64,000 nucleotides of DNA from Pararhodobacter aggregans (GCF_003075525.1 NZ_QDDR01000005.1:186001-250000), one strand, 5' to 3'. Counted from the stretch's first letter, positions 8,903 to 17,724 are shown. Numbers and translations are program-made. The notes: generated by a model from the sequence alone, not told the origin.

Positions 8903-10056
8903 CCGGAAAGCTTGCCACCACCCTCGTCTCGACCGCGCGGCCCCGGGGGACTGGCATCACCTCGGTCAACCCGCCGCTGGTCCGGGCCTCGACCTTCGTC
9001 TTCGACACCTTGGCCGAGTTCGAGCGCGCCGCGAAGACCCCGTTCGACGTGCCCTTCTACGGACGGGTCGGCACGCCCACCACCTTCGCTTTCGAGGAGG
9101 CCATGGCCGAGATCGAGGGCGGGCACCGGGCGATTGCCACCTCCTCGGGCGTTTCGGCCATCTCGGCCACGCTGCTCGCCTTCCTCAGGCAGGGCGATCA
9201 CCTGCTGGTGGTGGATACGGTCTATGAGCCGGTGCGGCGCTTTTGCAACCGGGCGCTGACCCGGATGGGGGTGGAGACGAGTTTCTACGACCCGGCGCTG
9301 GGCGCCGGGCTCGCCGATCTGATCCGTCCGAACACCCGGCTCATCTATCTGGAATCCCCCGGTTCGGGCACCTTCGACGTGCAGGACGTGCCGGCCATCG
9401 TCGCGCTGGCCCAGGCGCGGGGCATCCGCACCGCCATCGACAACACCTGGGCCACGCCGCTGTTCTTCCGGCCGCTGGAGCATGGGGTCGATGTCTCGAT
9501 CCATGCCGCGACCAAGTATATCGTCGGCCATTCCGACGCGATGCTGGGCGTGGTTACGGCCAATGCCGACAGCTATGACGACATCCGCCGGGCCACGCAG
9601 GATCTGGGCGCCTGCGCCGGGATCGAGGAATGCAACCTCGGCCTGCGCGGTTTGCGCACGCTGGGGGTGCGGCTGAAACGGCACGAGGAGACGGGGTTGA
9701 CGCTGGCCCGCTGGCTGGCCGGCCGGCCCGAGGTGGCGCGCGTCCTGCATCCGGCGCTGCCCTCCTGCCCCGGGCACGAGTATTGGGCGCGGGATTTCGA
9801 CGGGGCGGCCGGGCTCTTCTCGGTCGAACTGGCCAGCCGCGACCCCGAGGCCAAGCGCCGCTTCATCGACGCGCTGCAGCATTTCCGCATCGGCTTCAGC
9901 TGGGGTGGCTACGAGAGCCTGGTGCTGCCGATGCATCCCGAAAGCCGCAGCCTGCCGCGCTGGCAGGCGCTGGGGCCGGTGGTGCGGTTGCAGATCGGGC
10001 TCGAGGACGCGGACGACCTGCAGGCCGATCTGGAACAGGCGCTGGGCCGGATCTAG
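8899..10056 (+). CDS. Cys/Met metabolism PLP-dependent enzyme (cystathionine beta-lyase type)
   Basis: 385-aa fold-type I PLP enzyme. Seen: FYGRVGTPTTFAFEEAMAEI (cofactor phosphate region), SSGVSAISATLLAFL, AIDNTWATPLFFRPLEHG with the pyridine-binding Asp, and SIHAATKYIVGHSDAMLG with the Schiff-base lysine. The C-terminal SWGGYESLVLPM matches MetC-type lyases. I prefer the GTG at 8899, whose GTGA overlaps the sulfurtransferase stop; an ATG at 8860 would put 13 residues inside that gene. The role is probably C-S cleavage of cystathionine or a related thioether, with sulfur handed to the neighbour. Its TAG shares a CTAG tetranucleotide with the stop of the convergent SDR gene. Confidence 0.88.
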   Translation: MTGKLATTLVSTARPRGTGITSVNPPLVRASTFVFDTLAEFERAAKTPFDVPFYGRVGTPTTFAFEEAMAEIEGGHRAIATSSGVSAISATLLAFLRQGDHLLVVDTVYEPVRRFCNRALTRMGVETSFYDPALGAGLADLIRPNTRLIYLESPGSGTFDVQDVPAIVALAQARGIRTAIDNTWATPLFFRPLEHGVDVSIHAATKYIVGHSDAMLGVVTANADSYDDIRRATQDLGACAGIEECNLGLRGLRTLGVRLKRHEETGLTLARWLAGRPEVARVLHPALPSCPGHEYWARDFDGAAGLFSVELASRDPEAKRRFIDALQHFRIGFSWGGYESLVLPMHPESRSLPRWQALGPVVRLQIGLEDADDLQADLEQALGRI

Positions 10057-11585
10057 CTGGCGGCGCCAGCGCTGCCGAAGGCGTTCCAGCCGCCGTCCAC
10101 CCCCAGCAACGTGCCGCTGATGTAACTGGCGGCGGGCGAGGCGACGAAGGCCACGGCCTCGGCGATATCCTCGGGGCGGCCCAGATCGCCCATCGGGATG
10201 CGGGCGCGGATGGCGGCGGTGTCGATCCGCGCCGCCGCCTCGAGCGCCGCGACGCCCGGCGTGCGGATATAGCCCGGTGCGACAGTGACGACCCGCAGGC
10301 CCTTGGGGCCCAGTTCGGCCGCGAGGCAGCGGGTCAGGATGTCGATCCCGGCCTTCGAGGCGCCATAGGCATGGCGCGGCGCCATCGGAACCAGCCCGGC
10401 GATGGAGCCGAGGTTGACGATCACGCCGCGCCCCGGCGCCATGCGCGGGATCGCCGCCTTGGCGCAGGCAAAGGCGCCGGTCAGGTTGACCTCCAGCGTG
10501 CGGTCGAGGTCGGCGAAATCCTGCTCCAGCGCCGGTTTGAAATCGTCGGCGATGGCGGCGTTGTTGACCAGAACGTCCAGCGTGCCGATCTGCGCGAAGG
10601 CCGCCGCGACCGCGCCCTCGTCCGTCACGTCGCAGGGGATCGCGGTGGCCTGCGGGCCCAGCGCCTTAGCCCGGGCGGTCAGCGCCCCGGCGTTGCGGTC
10701 CAGCAGGAACACCCTGTCGCCCGCCGCCACGAAGAGCGCGGCGATGGCGGCGCCGATGCCGTCGGCGGCGCCGGTGATGACCACGCGGCGGGGGCCGGGC
10801 GCGGTGTCGGGGCGGGCGAGTTCGGCGGCGGGGACCTCGGCGGCGGGGGGATGCGCCTCGCCCGGTTGGTTGAAGGACATCCAGCCGCCATCAACGCCCA
10901 GGATCGAGCCGGTCACATAGCGCGCCTTGTCCGAGGCGAGGAAGGCGATGGCCGAGGCCATCTCGTCCGCGCGGGCGAGGCGGCCCATCGGGATCCGGCG
11001 GCGCACGGCGGCGAGGTCGGCCTTGCCCGCCGCCTCCAGTGCCGCGACCATCGGCGTGCGGACATAGCCGGGCGCGATGGCGTTGACGCGGATGCCCCGC
11101 CCGGCCCATTCGCAGGCCAGCGAGCGGGTCATGGAGATGAGCGCGGCCTTCGACGCGGCATAGGCATTGCGGGTCGGGTTGCCCAGGACGCCTGCCAGCG
11201 AGGCGGTGTTGACGATGGCGCCGCCCCCGGCCATCCGCCGCGCCGCCTCGCGCGCCATCAGGAACGGGCCGTTCACATTGGTCCGCAGCGTCAGGCGGAA
11301 ATGGGCGAGGTCGGTCTCCACCGTCGGCGCCATGGTCGGGCCGATGGCGGCGTTGTTGACCAGCACGTCCACCTTTTCCCCCAGCGCGTCGAGCTGCCGC
11401 CACAGGGACAGGATCTGCCCCTCGTCCGACAGGTCGCATTCGAGGCCGAGGACGCCTTGCAGCCCGGTGACGCCGCTGCCGGGCAGGTCGACGGCGATGA
11501 TCCGGCTGTCGGGGTCGCCGAATTCGGCGATCAGGGCGCGGCCGATGCCGCCCGCGGCGCCGGTAATCAGACAGGTGCGGCTCAT
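10053..11585 (-). CDS. Tandem SDR fusion protein (two complete short-chain dehydrogenase domains)
   Basis: 510 aa holding two full SDR domains in one frame. Domain 1 (about 1-245) has TGAAGGIG, NNAA, IVNTASLAG, YAASKAALI and VDGGW. After a proline/alanine-rich linker, domain 2 (about 263-510) has TGAADGIG, NNAA, IVNLGSIAGL, YGASKAGID and VDGGW. Both halves keep the cofactor glycines and the Ser-Tyr-Lys triad, so both look catalytic. SDRs normally work as dimers or tetramers of about 250-aa subunits, so this may be a covalent pseudo-dimer or may couple two oxidations. It is convergent with the PLP lyase and lies just downstream of the flavin reductase gene on the same strand. Confidence 0.9.
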   Translation of the reverse strand: MSRTCLITGAAGGIGRALIAEFGDPDSRIIAVDLPGSGVTGLQGVLGLECDLSDEGQILSLWRQLDALGEKVDVLVNNAAIGPTMAPTVETDLAHFRLTLRTNVNGPFLMAREAARRMAGGGAIVNTASLAGVLGNPTRNAYAASKAALISMTRSLACEWAGRGIRVNAIAPGYVRTPMVAALEAAGKADLAAVRRRIPMGRLARADEMASAIAFLASDKARYVTGSILGVDGGWMSFNQPGEAHPPAAEVPAAELARPDTAPGPRRVVITGAADGIGAAIAALFVAAGDRVFLLDRNAGALTARAKALGPQATAIPCDVTDEGAVAAAFAQIGTLDVLVNNAAIADDFKPALEQDFADLDRTLEVNLTGAFACAKAAIPRMAPGRGVIVNLGSIAGLVPMAPRHAYGASKAGIDILTRCLAAELGPKGLRVVTVAPGYIRTPGVAALEAAARIDTAAIRARIPMGDLGRPEDIAEAVAFVASPAASYISGTLLGVDGGWNAFGSAGAAS

Positions 11586-11589
11586 GGTC

Positions 11590-12099
11590 TCACTCCGTTC
11601 CGAGGCGGCGGAAGAACCCGTCGCGATAGAGTAGGCTGGCGCCCGGCGCGGTGCCGAGGTCGATGACCCGGCCCAGAAACACCCAATGGCTGCCCTGTTC
11701 GAACGCCGCTTCGACCGCGCAGTCGAAGCGGCTGACGGCGCGGTCCAGTACCGGCGCGCCGCTGGCGCCGGTGGTCCAGAGCGCGGGCGCGAAGGCCTCG
11801 CGCTCCTCGCCCGGATGGGACGAGAAGCGCCGGGCGATCTCGGCCTGTTCGTCGCTGAGGAAATTCACCGCGAACCGGCCCGCCTCGCGGATCCGCTCGG
11901 CCGCGGATTTGTCGCCCCGGATGCAGACCACCAGCGTCGGCGGCTCGGTGGTGGCGGAACAGATGGCGGTGACGGTCAGCCCCTCGGGCACACCGGCATG
12001 GGTCCAGGTCACGACGGCGACGGGCGAGACGACATGGCGCATCGCGTTCTTGTACTCATCGACCGAGACGGCGGCGGGGGTGGGGGCCTTCATGGGCAA
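11590..12099 (-). CDS. Flavin reductase-like FMN-binding protein
   Basis: 169-aa protein of the flavin reductase domain family, the reductase component of two-component flavin monooxygenases. Seen: YKNAMRHVVSPVAVVTW at the N-terminus, GLTVTAICSATTEPPTLVVCI, ESKAAERIRE-like KSAAERIREAGRFAVNFLS, and the C-terminal HWVFLGRVIDLG/LLYRDGFFR. A second ATG six bases on (MKAPT) is an equally good start. It lies between the tandem SDR (4 bp away) and the SnoaL-like gene (9 bp away). No obvious partner oxygenase is adjacent; the monooxygenase at 18913 is an NADPH-type single-component enzyme by its motifs. Confidence 0.86.
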   Translation of the reverse strand: MPMKAPTPAAVSVDEYKNAMRHVVSPVAVVTWTHAGVPEGLTVTAICSATTEPPTLVVCIRGDKSAAERIREAGRFAVNFLSDEQAEIARRFSSHPGEEREAFAPALWTTGASGAPVLDRAVSRFDCAVEAAFEQGSHWVFLGRVIDLGTAPGASLLYRDGFFRRLGTE

Positions 12100-12108
12100 G
12101 TCCTGCGT

Positions 12109-12639
12109 TCAGGGCCGGGGGGCGAGGCGGTAGATGGGATCGTCGGGGAAGGCGGCGCCGATCGGCTGGCGGGGGCCGAAGCGCTCGGCCTCGCTGGCCT
12201 CGGGCACCGGCTGATCCTCGGCCCAGTCATAGACCACGACCCGCTCGGCCACCCGCCACTCGGTCCCGCGCTTCTCAAACCGGTCGCAATAGCGGCCGAT
12301 CAGCATGACCTGCCGCACCACGCCATCAGCCCCCGCGCCGCGCTGATGGGCGGTGAAATAGCTTTCCACCGCCGCGCCGGTCGGGCCGGTGAACTCGATC
12401 AGGACGTTGCTGACCACATGGATGTTGCGCGGTCCCGTCGCCCAGACCCGTTTCGCCCAGTCGATGAAGCCCTCGACCGGGCCGGAATAGGGGCCGTGGC
12501 GGTCGGTCGCGTCGGGCCAGTAGGACGCGCGCAACGCGGCCTCGTCGGCCCGGTCGATGCCCCGGCAATAGCGGTAGAGGCAATCGCGGATCGCCTCGCG
12601 GTCCAGCAATTCCTGCAGCTGGGCGGCTGGGTCAGTCAT
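12109..12639 (-). CDS. SnoaL-like / nuclear transport factor 2 family protein
   Basis: 176 aa with the cone-shaped NTF2 fold pattern: [22 protein letters not shown], then the acidic/aromatic [42 protein letters not shown] and [12 protein letters not shown]. The DREAIRD...YCRGID opening is typical of the SnoaL_4 group, which includes polyketide cyclases, dehydratases and small ring-hydroxylase-associated proteins. The pocket is expected to bind a small hydrophobic or cyclic compound; the reaction is unknown. The start codon overlaps the stop of the NDP-forming ligase by 3 bp (12636-12639), so it is co-translated in this minus-strand operon. Confidence 0.8.
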   Translation of the reverse strand: MTDPAAQLQELLDREAIRDCLYRYCRGIDRADEAALRASYWPDATDRHGPYSGPVEGFIDWAKRVWATGPRNIHVVSNVLIEFTGPTGAAVESYFTAHQRGAGADGVVRQVMLIGRYCDRFEKRGTEWRVAERVVVYDWAEDQPVPEASEAERFGPRQPIGAAFPDDPIYRLAPRP

Positions 12640-14726
12640 GGGGCCTCCAGTTCGATGAGTGCGTCGAGCGCGATGACGCCCTGTCCCTTGGGCAGGACGC
12701 GCACGGGGTTGAGGTCGATGCCGACCACGCCGTCCCGATGCGCGGCGGCAAAGCGCGACAGGTCCGACAGAAGCCGCGCCAGCGCGTCGATATCGGCGGG
12801 TTCGGCCCCGCGCACGCCTTCCAGCAGCGCATAGCCCCGGATTTCGCGCAGCATCCGGTGGGCTTCGGGCACGTCGAAGGGGGCGGCGCGGAAGGTCACG
12901 TCCTTCAGCACCTCGACGAAGATGCCGCCGAGGCCCGCCATCACCACCGGCCCCAGCACCGGGTCGCGGGTGACGCCGACAATGACCTCGACCCCGCCCG
13001 GGACCATCGGCGCGACCAGCACGCCCTCGATGCGCGCGCCGGGGGCCTTGGCCCGGGCGCGGGCGAGGATCTCGGCGGTGGCCTGCCGGACGGCGGCGGC
13101 GTCCTTGAGGTTCACCGCCACCCCGCCGATCTCGGTCTTGTGGGCGATGTCGGGCGAGCAGATCTTGACCACCACGGGATAGCCCAGCGCCCCGGCCGCC
13201 TGCACGGCGGCCTCGGCGTCAGGGGCGAGGTGTTCGGCCGGGAACTGGATGCCGGCCTGCTTCAGCAGCGCCTTGGCACCGGCCTCGGACAGGGGGCCCT
13301 GCGGCAGGGGCAGGGGCTCCATCGGCGCGGGGGCCGAGGCGGGGCGGTCGAAGGCGTCGCGGAACCGGGCCAGCGCGCCCAAGGAATGCGCCAGCGCCGA
13401 GCCGTCCTCGTAGACCAGAAAGCCGTCGGCCTCGTAGCGGCGCTGGGCCTCGACCGGGGCGGACATGGTGAGGGCGCGGATGCTGCCCTCATGCCCGGCC
13501 AGCGCCTGCATCAGCGCCTCACGCAGGGGGTCGGCATAGGTCTTCGACCCCGGCCCGGTGCCGAGGATGGCGGTGAAGGCGTCGTAGCCACCCCGCTCCA
13601 TCATCGTGCGCACGCAGGCTTTCAAGACGTTCAGGTCGCTCACCGCCTGCGCCGTGGCATCGACCGGGTTGCGGGGCGAGGCATAGGGCAGGAGGTCCAG
13701 CAATTCCTTCTGCGCATCCTCCGGCATGGGCGCGACATCCAGCCCCGCGGCCTCCAGATCGTCGGCCAGCTGGATGCCGAAGCCGCCCGACATGGTGAAG
13801 ATCCCGACCCGGTCCCCGGCGGGAAAACGCCCCGAGGCCGCGGCATAGGCCACGTCGATCTGTTCGGCGGTGGTCGCGGCGCGGTGGACGCCATATTGGC
13901 GCAGCACCGCGTCGAAGACCCTGTCCGACCCGGCCAGCGCGGCGGTATGCGAGGCGGCGGCGGCGGCACCGACGGCCGAACGGCCGGTCTTCATGAAGAC
14001 GATGGGCTTGTGCATCTGCCGCGCGGTTTCCAGCGCCTCGATAAACAGGTCGCGGTCGCGCACCCCCTCGGCATAGGCCATGACGACCTTGGTGTCGGGC
14101 TGGCGGACCATGTGGTTCAGCGCCTCGGCCACGTCGATATCGGCCTCGTTCCCGGTGGTGATCCACTGGCTGATGCCGAGGCCCCGGGCGCGGGCCAAAT
14201 GGGCGATATGCGCACCATAAGCCCCCGATTGCGAGACGATGCCGACCGGGCCGGGGTGGATCATCTCTCGGTCGAGGATCACCGAGAACGTGCCGTAATA
14301 GCCCAGCGCCGGGTTGAAGACGCCCAGGCAATTGGGCCCCAGCAGCCGCATCCCGGCCGCGCGCGCGGTGGCGGTGAGGCGGGCTTGCAGCGCCTCGCCC
14401 TCGGCCCCCGTCTCGGCGAAACCGGCCGAGAAGATCACCGCCGAGCGCACGCCCCTGGCCGCGCATTCCTCGACCGCTTGCAGGGTCGCGGCGGCGGGCA
14501 GGGCGAGGATGGCGGTATCCGGCACCTCGGGGAGGGCGGCGATCGAGGCATAGGCGGGCAGGCCCTGCACCGTCTCGCGCTTGGGATTCACCGGCAGCAC
14601 CCGGCCCTTGAACCCGGCCTCGCGCAGATAGCGCAACGGGCGCCCGCCGATGCGCGAGGCATCGTCCGAGGCGCCGACCAGCGCCACGCTGGCCGGGGCG
14701 AAGAGGGCGTCGAAGGCGTCACGCAT
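12636..14726 (-). CDS. Acetate--CoA ligase family protein (NDP-forming acyl-CoA synthetase)
   Basis: 696-aa single-chain ligase of the ADP-forming acetyl-CoA synthetase type. Domain order: CoA-binding domain ([17 protein letters not shown], about 1-130), succinyl-CoA-synthetase-like domains carrying the phosphohistidine loop [20 protein letters not shown], then a C-terminal ATP-grasp domain ([20 protein letters not shown] on to [15 protein letters not shown]). It converts an organic acid, CoA and NTP to acyl-CoA with phosphate and NDP, or the reverse. The start at 14726 matches the family N-terminus; the frame runs open to 15341 only through the SMP-30 gene. A second paralogue of the same family lies at 60817. 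Confidence 0.88.
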   Translation of the reverse strand: MRDAFDALFAPASVALVGASDDASRIGGRPLRYLREAGFKGRVLPVNPKRETVQGLPAYASIAALPEVPDTAILALPAAATLQAVEECAARGVRSAVIFSAGFAETGAEGEALQARLTATARAAGMRLLGPNCLGVFNPALGYYGTFSVILDREMIHPGPVGIVSQSGAYGAHIAHLARARGLGISQWITTGNEADIDVAEALNHMVRQPDTKVVMAYAEGVRDRDLFIEALETARQMHKPIVFMKTGRSAVGAAAAASHTAALAGSDRVFDAVLRQYGVHRAATTAEQIDVAYAAASGRFPAGDRVGIFTMSGGFGIQLADDLEAAGLDVAPMPEDAQKELLDLLPYASPRNPVDATAQAVSDLNVLKACVRTMMERGGYDAFTAILGTGPGSKTYADPLREALMQALAGHEGSIRALTMSAPVEAQRRYEADGFLVYEDGSALAHSLGALARFRDAFDRPASAPAPMEPLPLPQGPLSEAGAKALLKQAGIQFPAEHLAPDAEAAVQAAGALGYPVVVKICSPDIAHKTEIGGVAVNLKDAAAVRQATAEILARARAKAPGARIEGVLVAPMVPGGVEVIVGVTRDPVLGPVVMAGLGGIFVEVLKDVTFRAAPFDVPEAHRMLREIRGYALLEGVRGAEPADIDALARLLSDLSRFAAAHRDGVVGIDLNPVRVLPKGQGVIALDALIELEAP

Positions 14727-15627
14727 CGGCTTGCCCTCCGGCGGAAAGGCGCATCCGGGGCTCGGACAGGCCCCTGACCCCCAGCCCGTCGACGGCAAAG
14801 AGGTATCCGCCCTGCGGATGGCGGGAAATCGCCCGGCCCGAGCCGCTGTCCTTGATCGAGGTGACGTAGAGCGTGGCCAGATCCGGCCCGCCGAAGGCAA
14901 GGCAACTGGGCATGTCGGTAGGGGCGGGCAGCAGGCGCTCCAGCTTGCCCGAGGGGGCGAAGCAGGCGATCTTGCCGACATTGACCAGCGCCACCCAGAC
15001 CTGCCCCTCGGCATCGACGGTGGCGCCATCGGGGCCCGAGTTGAATTGCTGGGTATCGGCAAAGACCCGGGGACGGGCCAGTTCGCCGTTCTCGTAATCA
15101 TAGGCGCGCACGAAGCGGTCCAGGCTGTCCGAGAAATACATCGTCCGCCCGTCGGGGCTGAAACAGAGCGAGTTCGAGATGCGGATGCCATTGGCCAGAA
15201 CCTCGGCCCGGCCGGTGCCGTCGACGCGGACCAGCTCGCCCACCGGCTCGGCGAAGACGCCCATGCCACCGCAGACGAAGCGGCCCTGCCGGTCGACCTT
15301 GCCGTCGTTGAAGCGCATCCGCTCGTTCTTGGGCGGGACATGGAGGGGGGCGAGGGTGCCGGTGTCGGGATCGACCAGATAGATCCCGTCGAAAAGGCCC
15401 GCGACCAGCCGCCCGTCCTCGCACAGCCCGATGGAGCCGATGATCGAGGGCGTGGCGATCTGCCCCTCGGCCCCGCTGGCGGGTTCGTGGAAGCGGATCA
15501 CGCGCGAGACGCCATCCACCCAGTAAAGCCGCTGGCGGCGGTCGTCCCACAGCGGGCTTTCGCCCAGAAGGTCGGGCGTCGAGCCGACGCGGGTTGCGAC
15601 GATCTTGGCGTCGGAGGGTGAGGTCAT
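14719..15627 (-). CDS. SMP-30/gluconolactonase/LRE family protein (lactonase)
   Basis: 302-aa six-bladed beta-propeller, probably a metal-dependent lactone hydrolase. The first metal ligand is in LLGESPLWDDRRQRLYWVD; later ligands are suggested by NDGKVDRQGRFVCGGMG, NGIRISNSLCFSPDGRTMYFSD and FNSGPDGATVDAEGQVW, each at a normal position. I start at the ATG at 15627; an upstream TTG (15642) would add five residues. The gene overlaps the following ligase gene by 8 bp. Lactone opening followed by CoA activation fits the ligase downstream, and a Baeyer-Villiger enzyme in the neighbouring IclR block could supply lactones (inference). Confidence 0.85.
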   Translation of the reverse strand: MTSPSDAKIVATRVGSTPDLLGESPLWDDRRQRLYWVDGVSRVIRFHEPASGAEGQIATPSIIGSIGLCEDGRLVAGLFDGIYLVDPDTGTLAPLHVPPKNERMRFNDGKVDRQGRFVCGGMGVFAEPVGELVRVDGTGRAEVLANGIRISNSLCFSPDGRTMYFSDSLDRFVRAYDYENGELARPRVFADTQQFNSGPDGATVDAEGQVWVALVNVGKIACFAPSGKLERLLPAPTDMPSCLAFGGPDLATLYVTSIKDSGSGRAISRHPQGGYLFAVDGLGVRGLSEPRMRLSAGGQADA

Positions 15628-15647
15628 CTCTGGTGTCCGCAAAAGGC

Positions 15648-15682
15648 AAAAAAAAGGGCGGCCGGGGCTGAGCCCGGCCGCC
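15648..15682 (-). terminator. Rho-independent terminator after the substrate-binding protein gene
   Basis: Read on the minus strand, 11 bases past the binding-protein stop there is a perfect 10-bp G/C stem (arms 15657-15666 and 15673-15682) with a 6-base loop. It is followed immediately by eight T residues (A tract at 15648-15655 on the plus strand). This is a textbook intrinsic terminator and should separate the SDR/binding-protein transcript from the SMP-30 operon downstream. Confidence 0.9.
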
Positions 15683-15693
15683 AGCGGGGAGGA

Positions 15694-16914
15694 TTACTGC
15701 GTGAAGAGCGCGCAGCTGCTCTCTTCGCGGCTGCGCCAGGATTGTTCGGCCGGGATCAGGCCCAGCACGTTGTAATAATCCCAGGGCCCGGTCGATTCGG
15801 CGGGCGATTTCACCTGCACCATGATCATCGGATGCATGACGACGCCGTCCTCGCGGATCGAGACGTCCTGCATCAGGGGATCGTTCACCGGCGTCGCGCG
15901 CATCTGGTCCATGACCGCCACACCCTCGTCCGAACCCAGCGCAGACAGCGCTTCGAGGTAGTGGTTGACCGCCGAATAGGTGACGAGTTGCGCCTCGTTC
16001 GGGTAACGCCCGTCGAAGGCGGCATTGTAGCGCTCGGTCAGGGCGCGGCTCGCGTCGTAGTAGTTCCAGTAAGCCGCGGCCGAGAACACCAGGCCCTGCG
16101 TGGCCTCAAGCCCGATGCCGTGGATGTTGTTGGTCAGGATGCCCAGCGGCGCCAGATGCTGACCGGCGGCGACGATGCCGAATTCCTCGGCCTGCTTGAT
16201 GACGTTGGCAAGGTCGGCGCCCGCATTGGCGATGCCGATGACCTGCGCGCCGCTGGCCTGCGCCTGCAGCAGTTGCGAGGAGAAGTCGGTGGCGCCCAAG
16301 GGATGCAGGGTCGAGCCCAGCACCTCGCCGCCCGCCGCTTCGATGAAGCGGGTGGCATCGGCCTGCCAGGCATGGCCGAAGGTGTAGTCGACGGTGATGA
16401 AATACCAGCGCAGGTTGCCCTGCTCGATCTGAGCATTCACCGAGCCGCGGGCCAGCGTATAGGTGTCATAGGCCCAGTTGGTGGTCATGGGCGAACACTG
16501 GCTGTTGGTCGTCTCGGTCGTGGCGGTGCCGGCGATCAGATAGGGGCGTTCGTGCTGGCGCATCACGTCCTGCACGGCCAGCGCGATGGACGAGGCCGAG
16601 CAGCCGACGATGGCGTCGACGCCCTCTTCCTCGACCCAGCGGCGGGCGGTCGAGACGCCGATGTCGGGCTGGTTCTGGTCGTCGGCGATCACCAGTTCCA
16701 CCGGCACGCCGTTGATGGCGCCGCCGTGGTCCTCGATGGCCAGCCGCGCCATGGTGACGGAGCCCGCGCCGCAATTGTCAGCGTAGGGGCCCGATTGGTC
16801 GTTCATCACGCCGATCCGGATCACGCCGTCGGTGAAATCGGCCCAGGCGGGCGCGGCGGTGAGGGCGGTACAGGTCATCATCAGCGCCAGGGCGCCGGTC
16901 TTGGTCAGTGTCAT
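15694..16914 (-). CDS. ABC transporter substrate-binding protein, branched-chain amino acid (LivJ/HAAT) type
   Basis: 406-aa periplasmic binding protein. A Sec signal peptide is clear (MTLTKTGALALMMTCTALTA ending APAWA, cleavage near residue 25). The mature part begins IRIGVMNDQSGPYADNCGAG, the usual type I ligand-binding start, followed by VELVIADDQNQPDIGVSTAR and DAIVGCSASSIALAVQD. Members with such sequences often bind aromatic or other carboxylates rather than leucine. No permease or ATPase gene is adjacent; the only Liv-type transporter in the window is 6.6 kb away (23527-26787) and lacks its own binding protein, so the two probably belong together. Downstream terminator at 15648-15682. 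Confidence 0.9.
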   Translation of the reverse strand: MTLTKTGALALMMTCTALTAAPAWADFTDGVIRIGVMNDQSGPYADNCGAGSVTMARLAIEDHGGAINGVPVELVIADDQNQPDIGVSTARRWVEEEGVDAIVGCSASSIALAVQDVMRQHERPYLIAGTATTETTNSQCSPMTTNWAYDTYTLARGSVNAQIEQGNLRWYFITVDYTFGHAWQADATRFIEAAGGEVLGSTLHPLGATDFSSQLLQAQASGAQVIGIANAGADLANVIKQAEEFGIVAAGQHLAPLGILTNNIHGIGLEATQGLVFSAAAYWNYYDASRALTERYNAAFDGRYPNEAQLVTYSAVNHYLEALSALGSDEGVAVMDQMRATPVNDPLMQDVSIREDGVVMHPMIMVQVKSPAESTGPWDYYNVLGLIPAEQSWRSREESSCALFTQ

Positions 16915-16934
16915 GGTCTTCCTCCCTTGGGTTT

Positions 16935-16957
16935 GGCGGGGGCTCCTCTCCCCCGCC
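16935..16957. other. Strong stem-loop between SDR and substrate-binding protein genes
   Basis: Perfect 8-bp G/C stem (16935-16942 with 16950-16957), 7-base loop, no following T tract in either direction. It lies in the 51-bp gap between the SDR stop and the binding-protein ribosome-binding site (GGGAGGAAG). Stem-loops in this place commonly protect or terminate upstream message, so the binding protein can be made in excess; here that role is inferred. Confidence 0.6.
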
Positions 16958-16965
16958 GGGTCAGT

Positions 16966-17724
16966 TCACGAAAAAGCGTAGGTGACGCCCCCATCCACGA
17001 ACAGCATGTCGCCGGTGATGAAGGAGGCCTCGTCCGAGGCCAGGAACACGGCCGCATTGGCCATGTCCGCGGGTTGTCCCAGCCGGCCGATGGGCATGCG
17101 CTGGCGACGGCGTTCCCAGCCGTCCTCGCTCACCACCATATTGGCGCCGTCGGTCTGGGTGGGGCCGGGGGCGATGGCGGTGACGCGGATGTTGTCGGGG
17201 CCGAATTCGGCCGCGCCCGAGCGGGTCGCGGCAGCGACCGCGGCCTTGATGGCCGAGTACATGATGCCGTGTTTCATCGCCAGAACGGCCGAGGGCGAGG
17301 CGATGTTAACGATGACCCCGCCGCCTGCCGCGCGCATCTGCGGCACCGCCGCCTGATAGCCCCAGATCACCCCCTTGAAGCCCACGTCGATCATGCGCGA
17401 GATCATCGGCTCGGTCTGCTCTTCCAGCGGGCCGTAGCGGTTGTACATCGCGTTGTTGACCAGCACGGTGATCGGCCCGAAAGCGTGTTTCAGCTGCGCG
17501 GCCGCGGTGAAGACTTCTTCACGGTCGGCCACATTGGCCTTCAGCGCCAGCGCCTCGCCGCCCGCGGCGCGGATGGCGTCGGCGCATTCCTCGGCAACCT
17601 CGAGCTTGAGGTCCAGCACGCCCACTTTCGCCCCTTCACGGGCATAGGCCTCGCTGATCGCGCGGCCGATCCCGCGTCCGCCGCCCGTCACCAGGGCGAC
17701 CCGGTTGGCAAGTCTGCCTCCCAT
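16966..17724 (-). CDS. SDR family oxidoreductase
   Basis: 252-aa classical short-chain dehydrogenase: TGGGRGIGRAISEAYAREG (cofactor), VLVNNAMYN, VIVNIASPSAVLAM (catalytic Ser), YSAIKAAVA (YxxxK), and the C-terminal FVDGGVTYAFS. In NNAM the usual final G or A is Met. The ATG at 17724 has a good GGAGGAAAGGA ribosome-binding site; the frame remains open to 17979 but across the control region. It is divergent from the IclR regulator with the palindrome at 17919-17934 in between, and is followed by the binding-protein gene in one transcript. Confidence 0.88.
   Translation of the reverse strand: MGGRLANRVALVTGGGRGIGRAISEAYAREGAKVGVLDLKLEVAEECADAIRAAGGEALALKANVADREEVFTAAAQLKHAFGPITVLVNNAMYNRYGPLEEQTEPMISRMIDVGFKGVIWGYQAAVPQMRAAGGGVIVNIASPSAVLAMKHGIMYSAIKAAVAAATRSGAAEFGPDNIRVTAIAPGPTQTDGANMVVSEDGWERRRQRMPIGRLGQPADMANAAVFLASDEASFITGDMLFVDGGVTYAFS

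Noticed and set aside
14727-15341. N-terminal extension of the NDP-forming ligase by about 200 codons.
   Set aside because: The extension lies in another frame of the SMP-30 gene and has shadow composition; the ligase family N-terminus begins at 14726.
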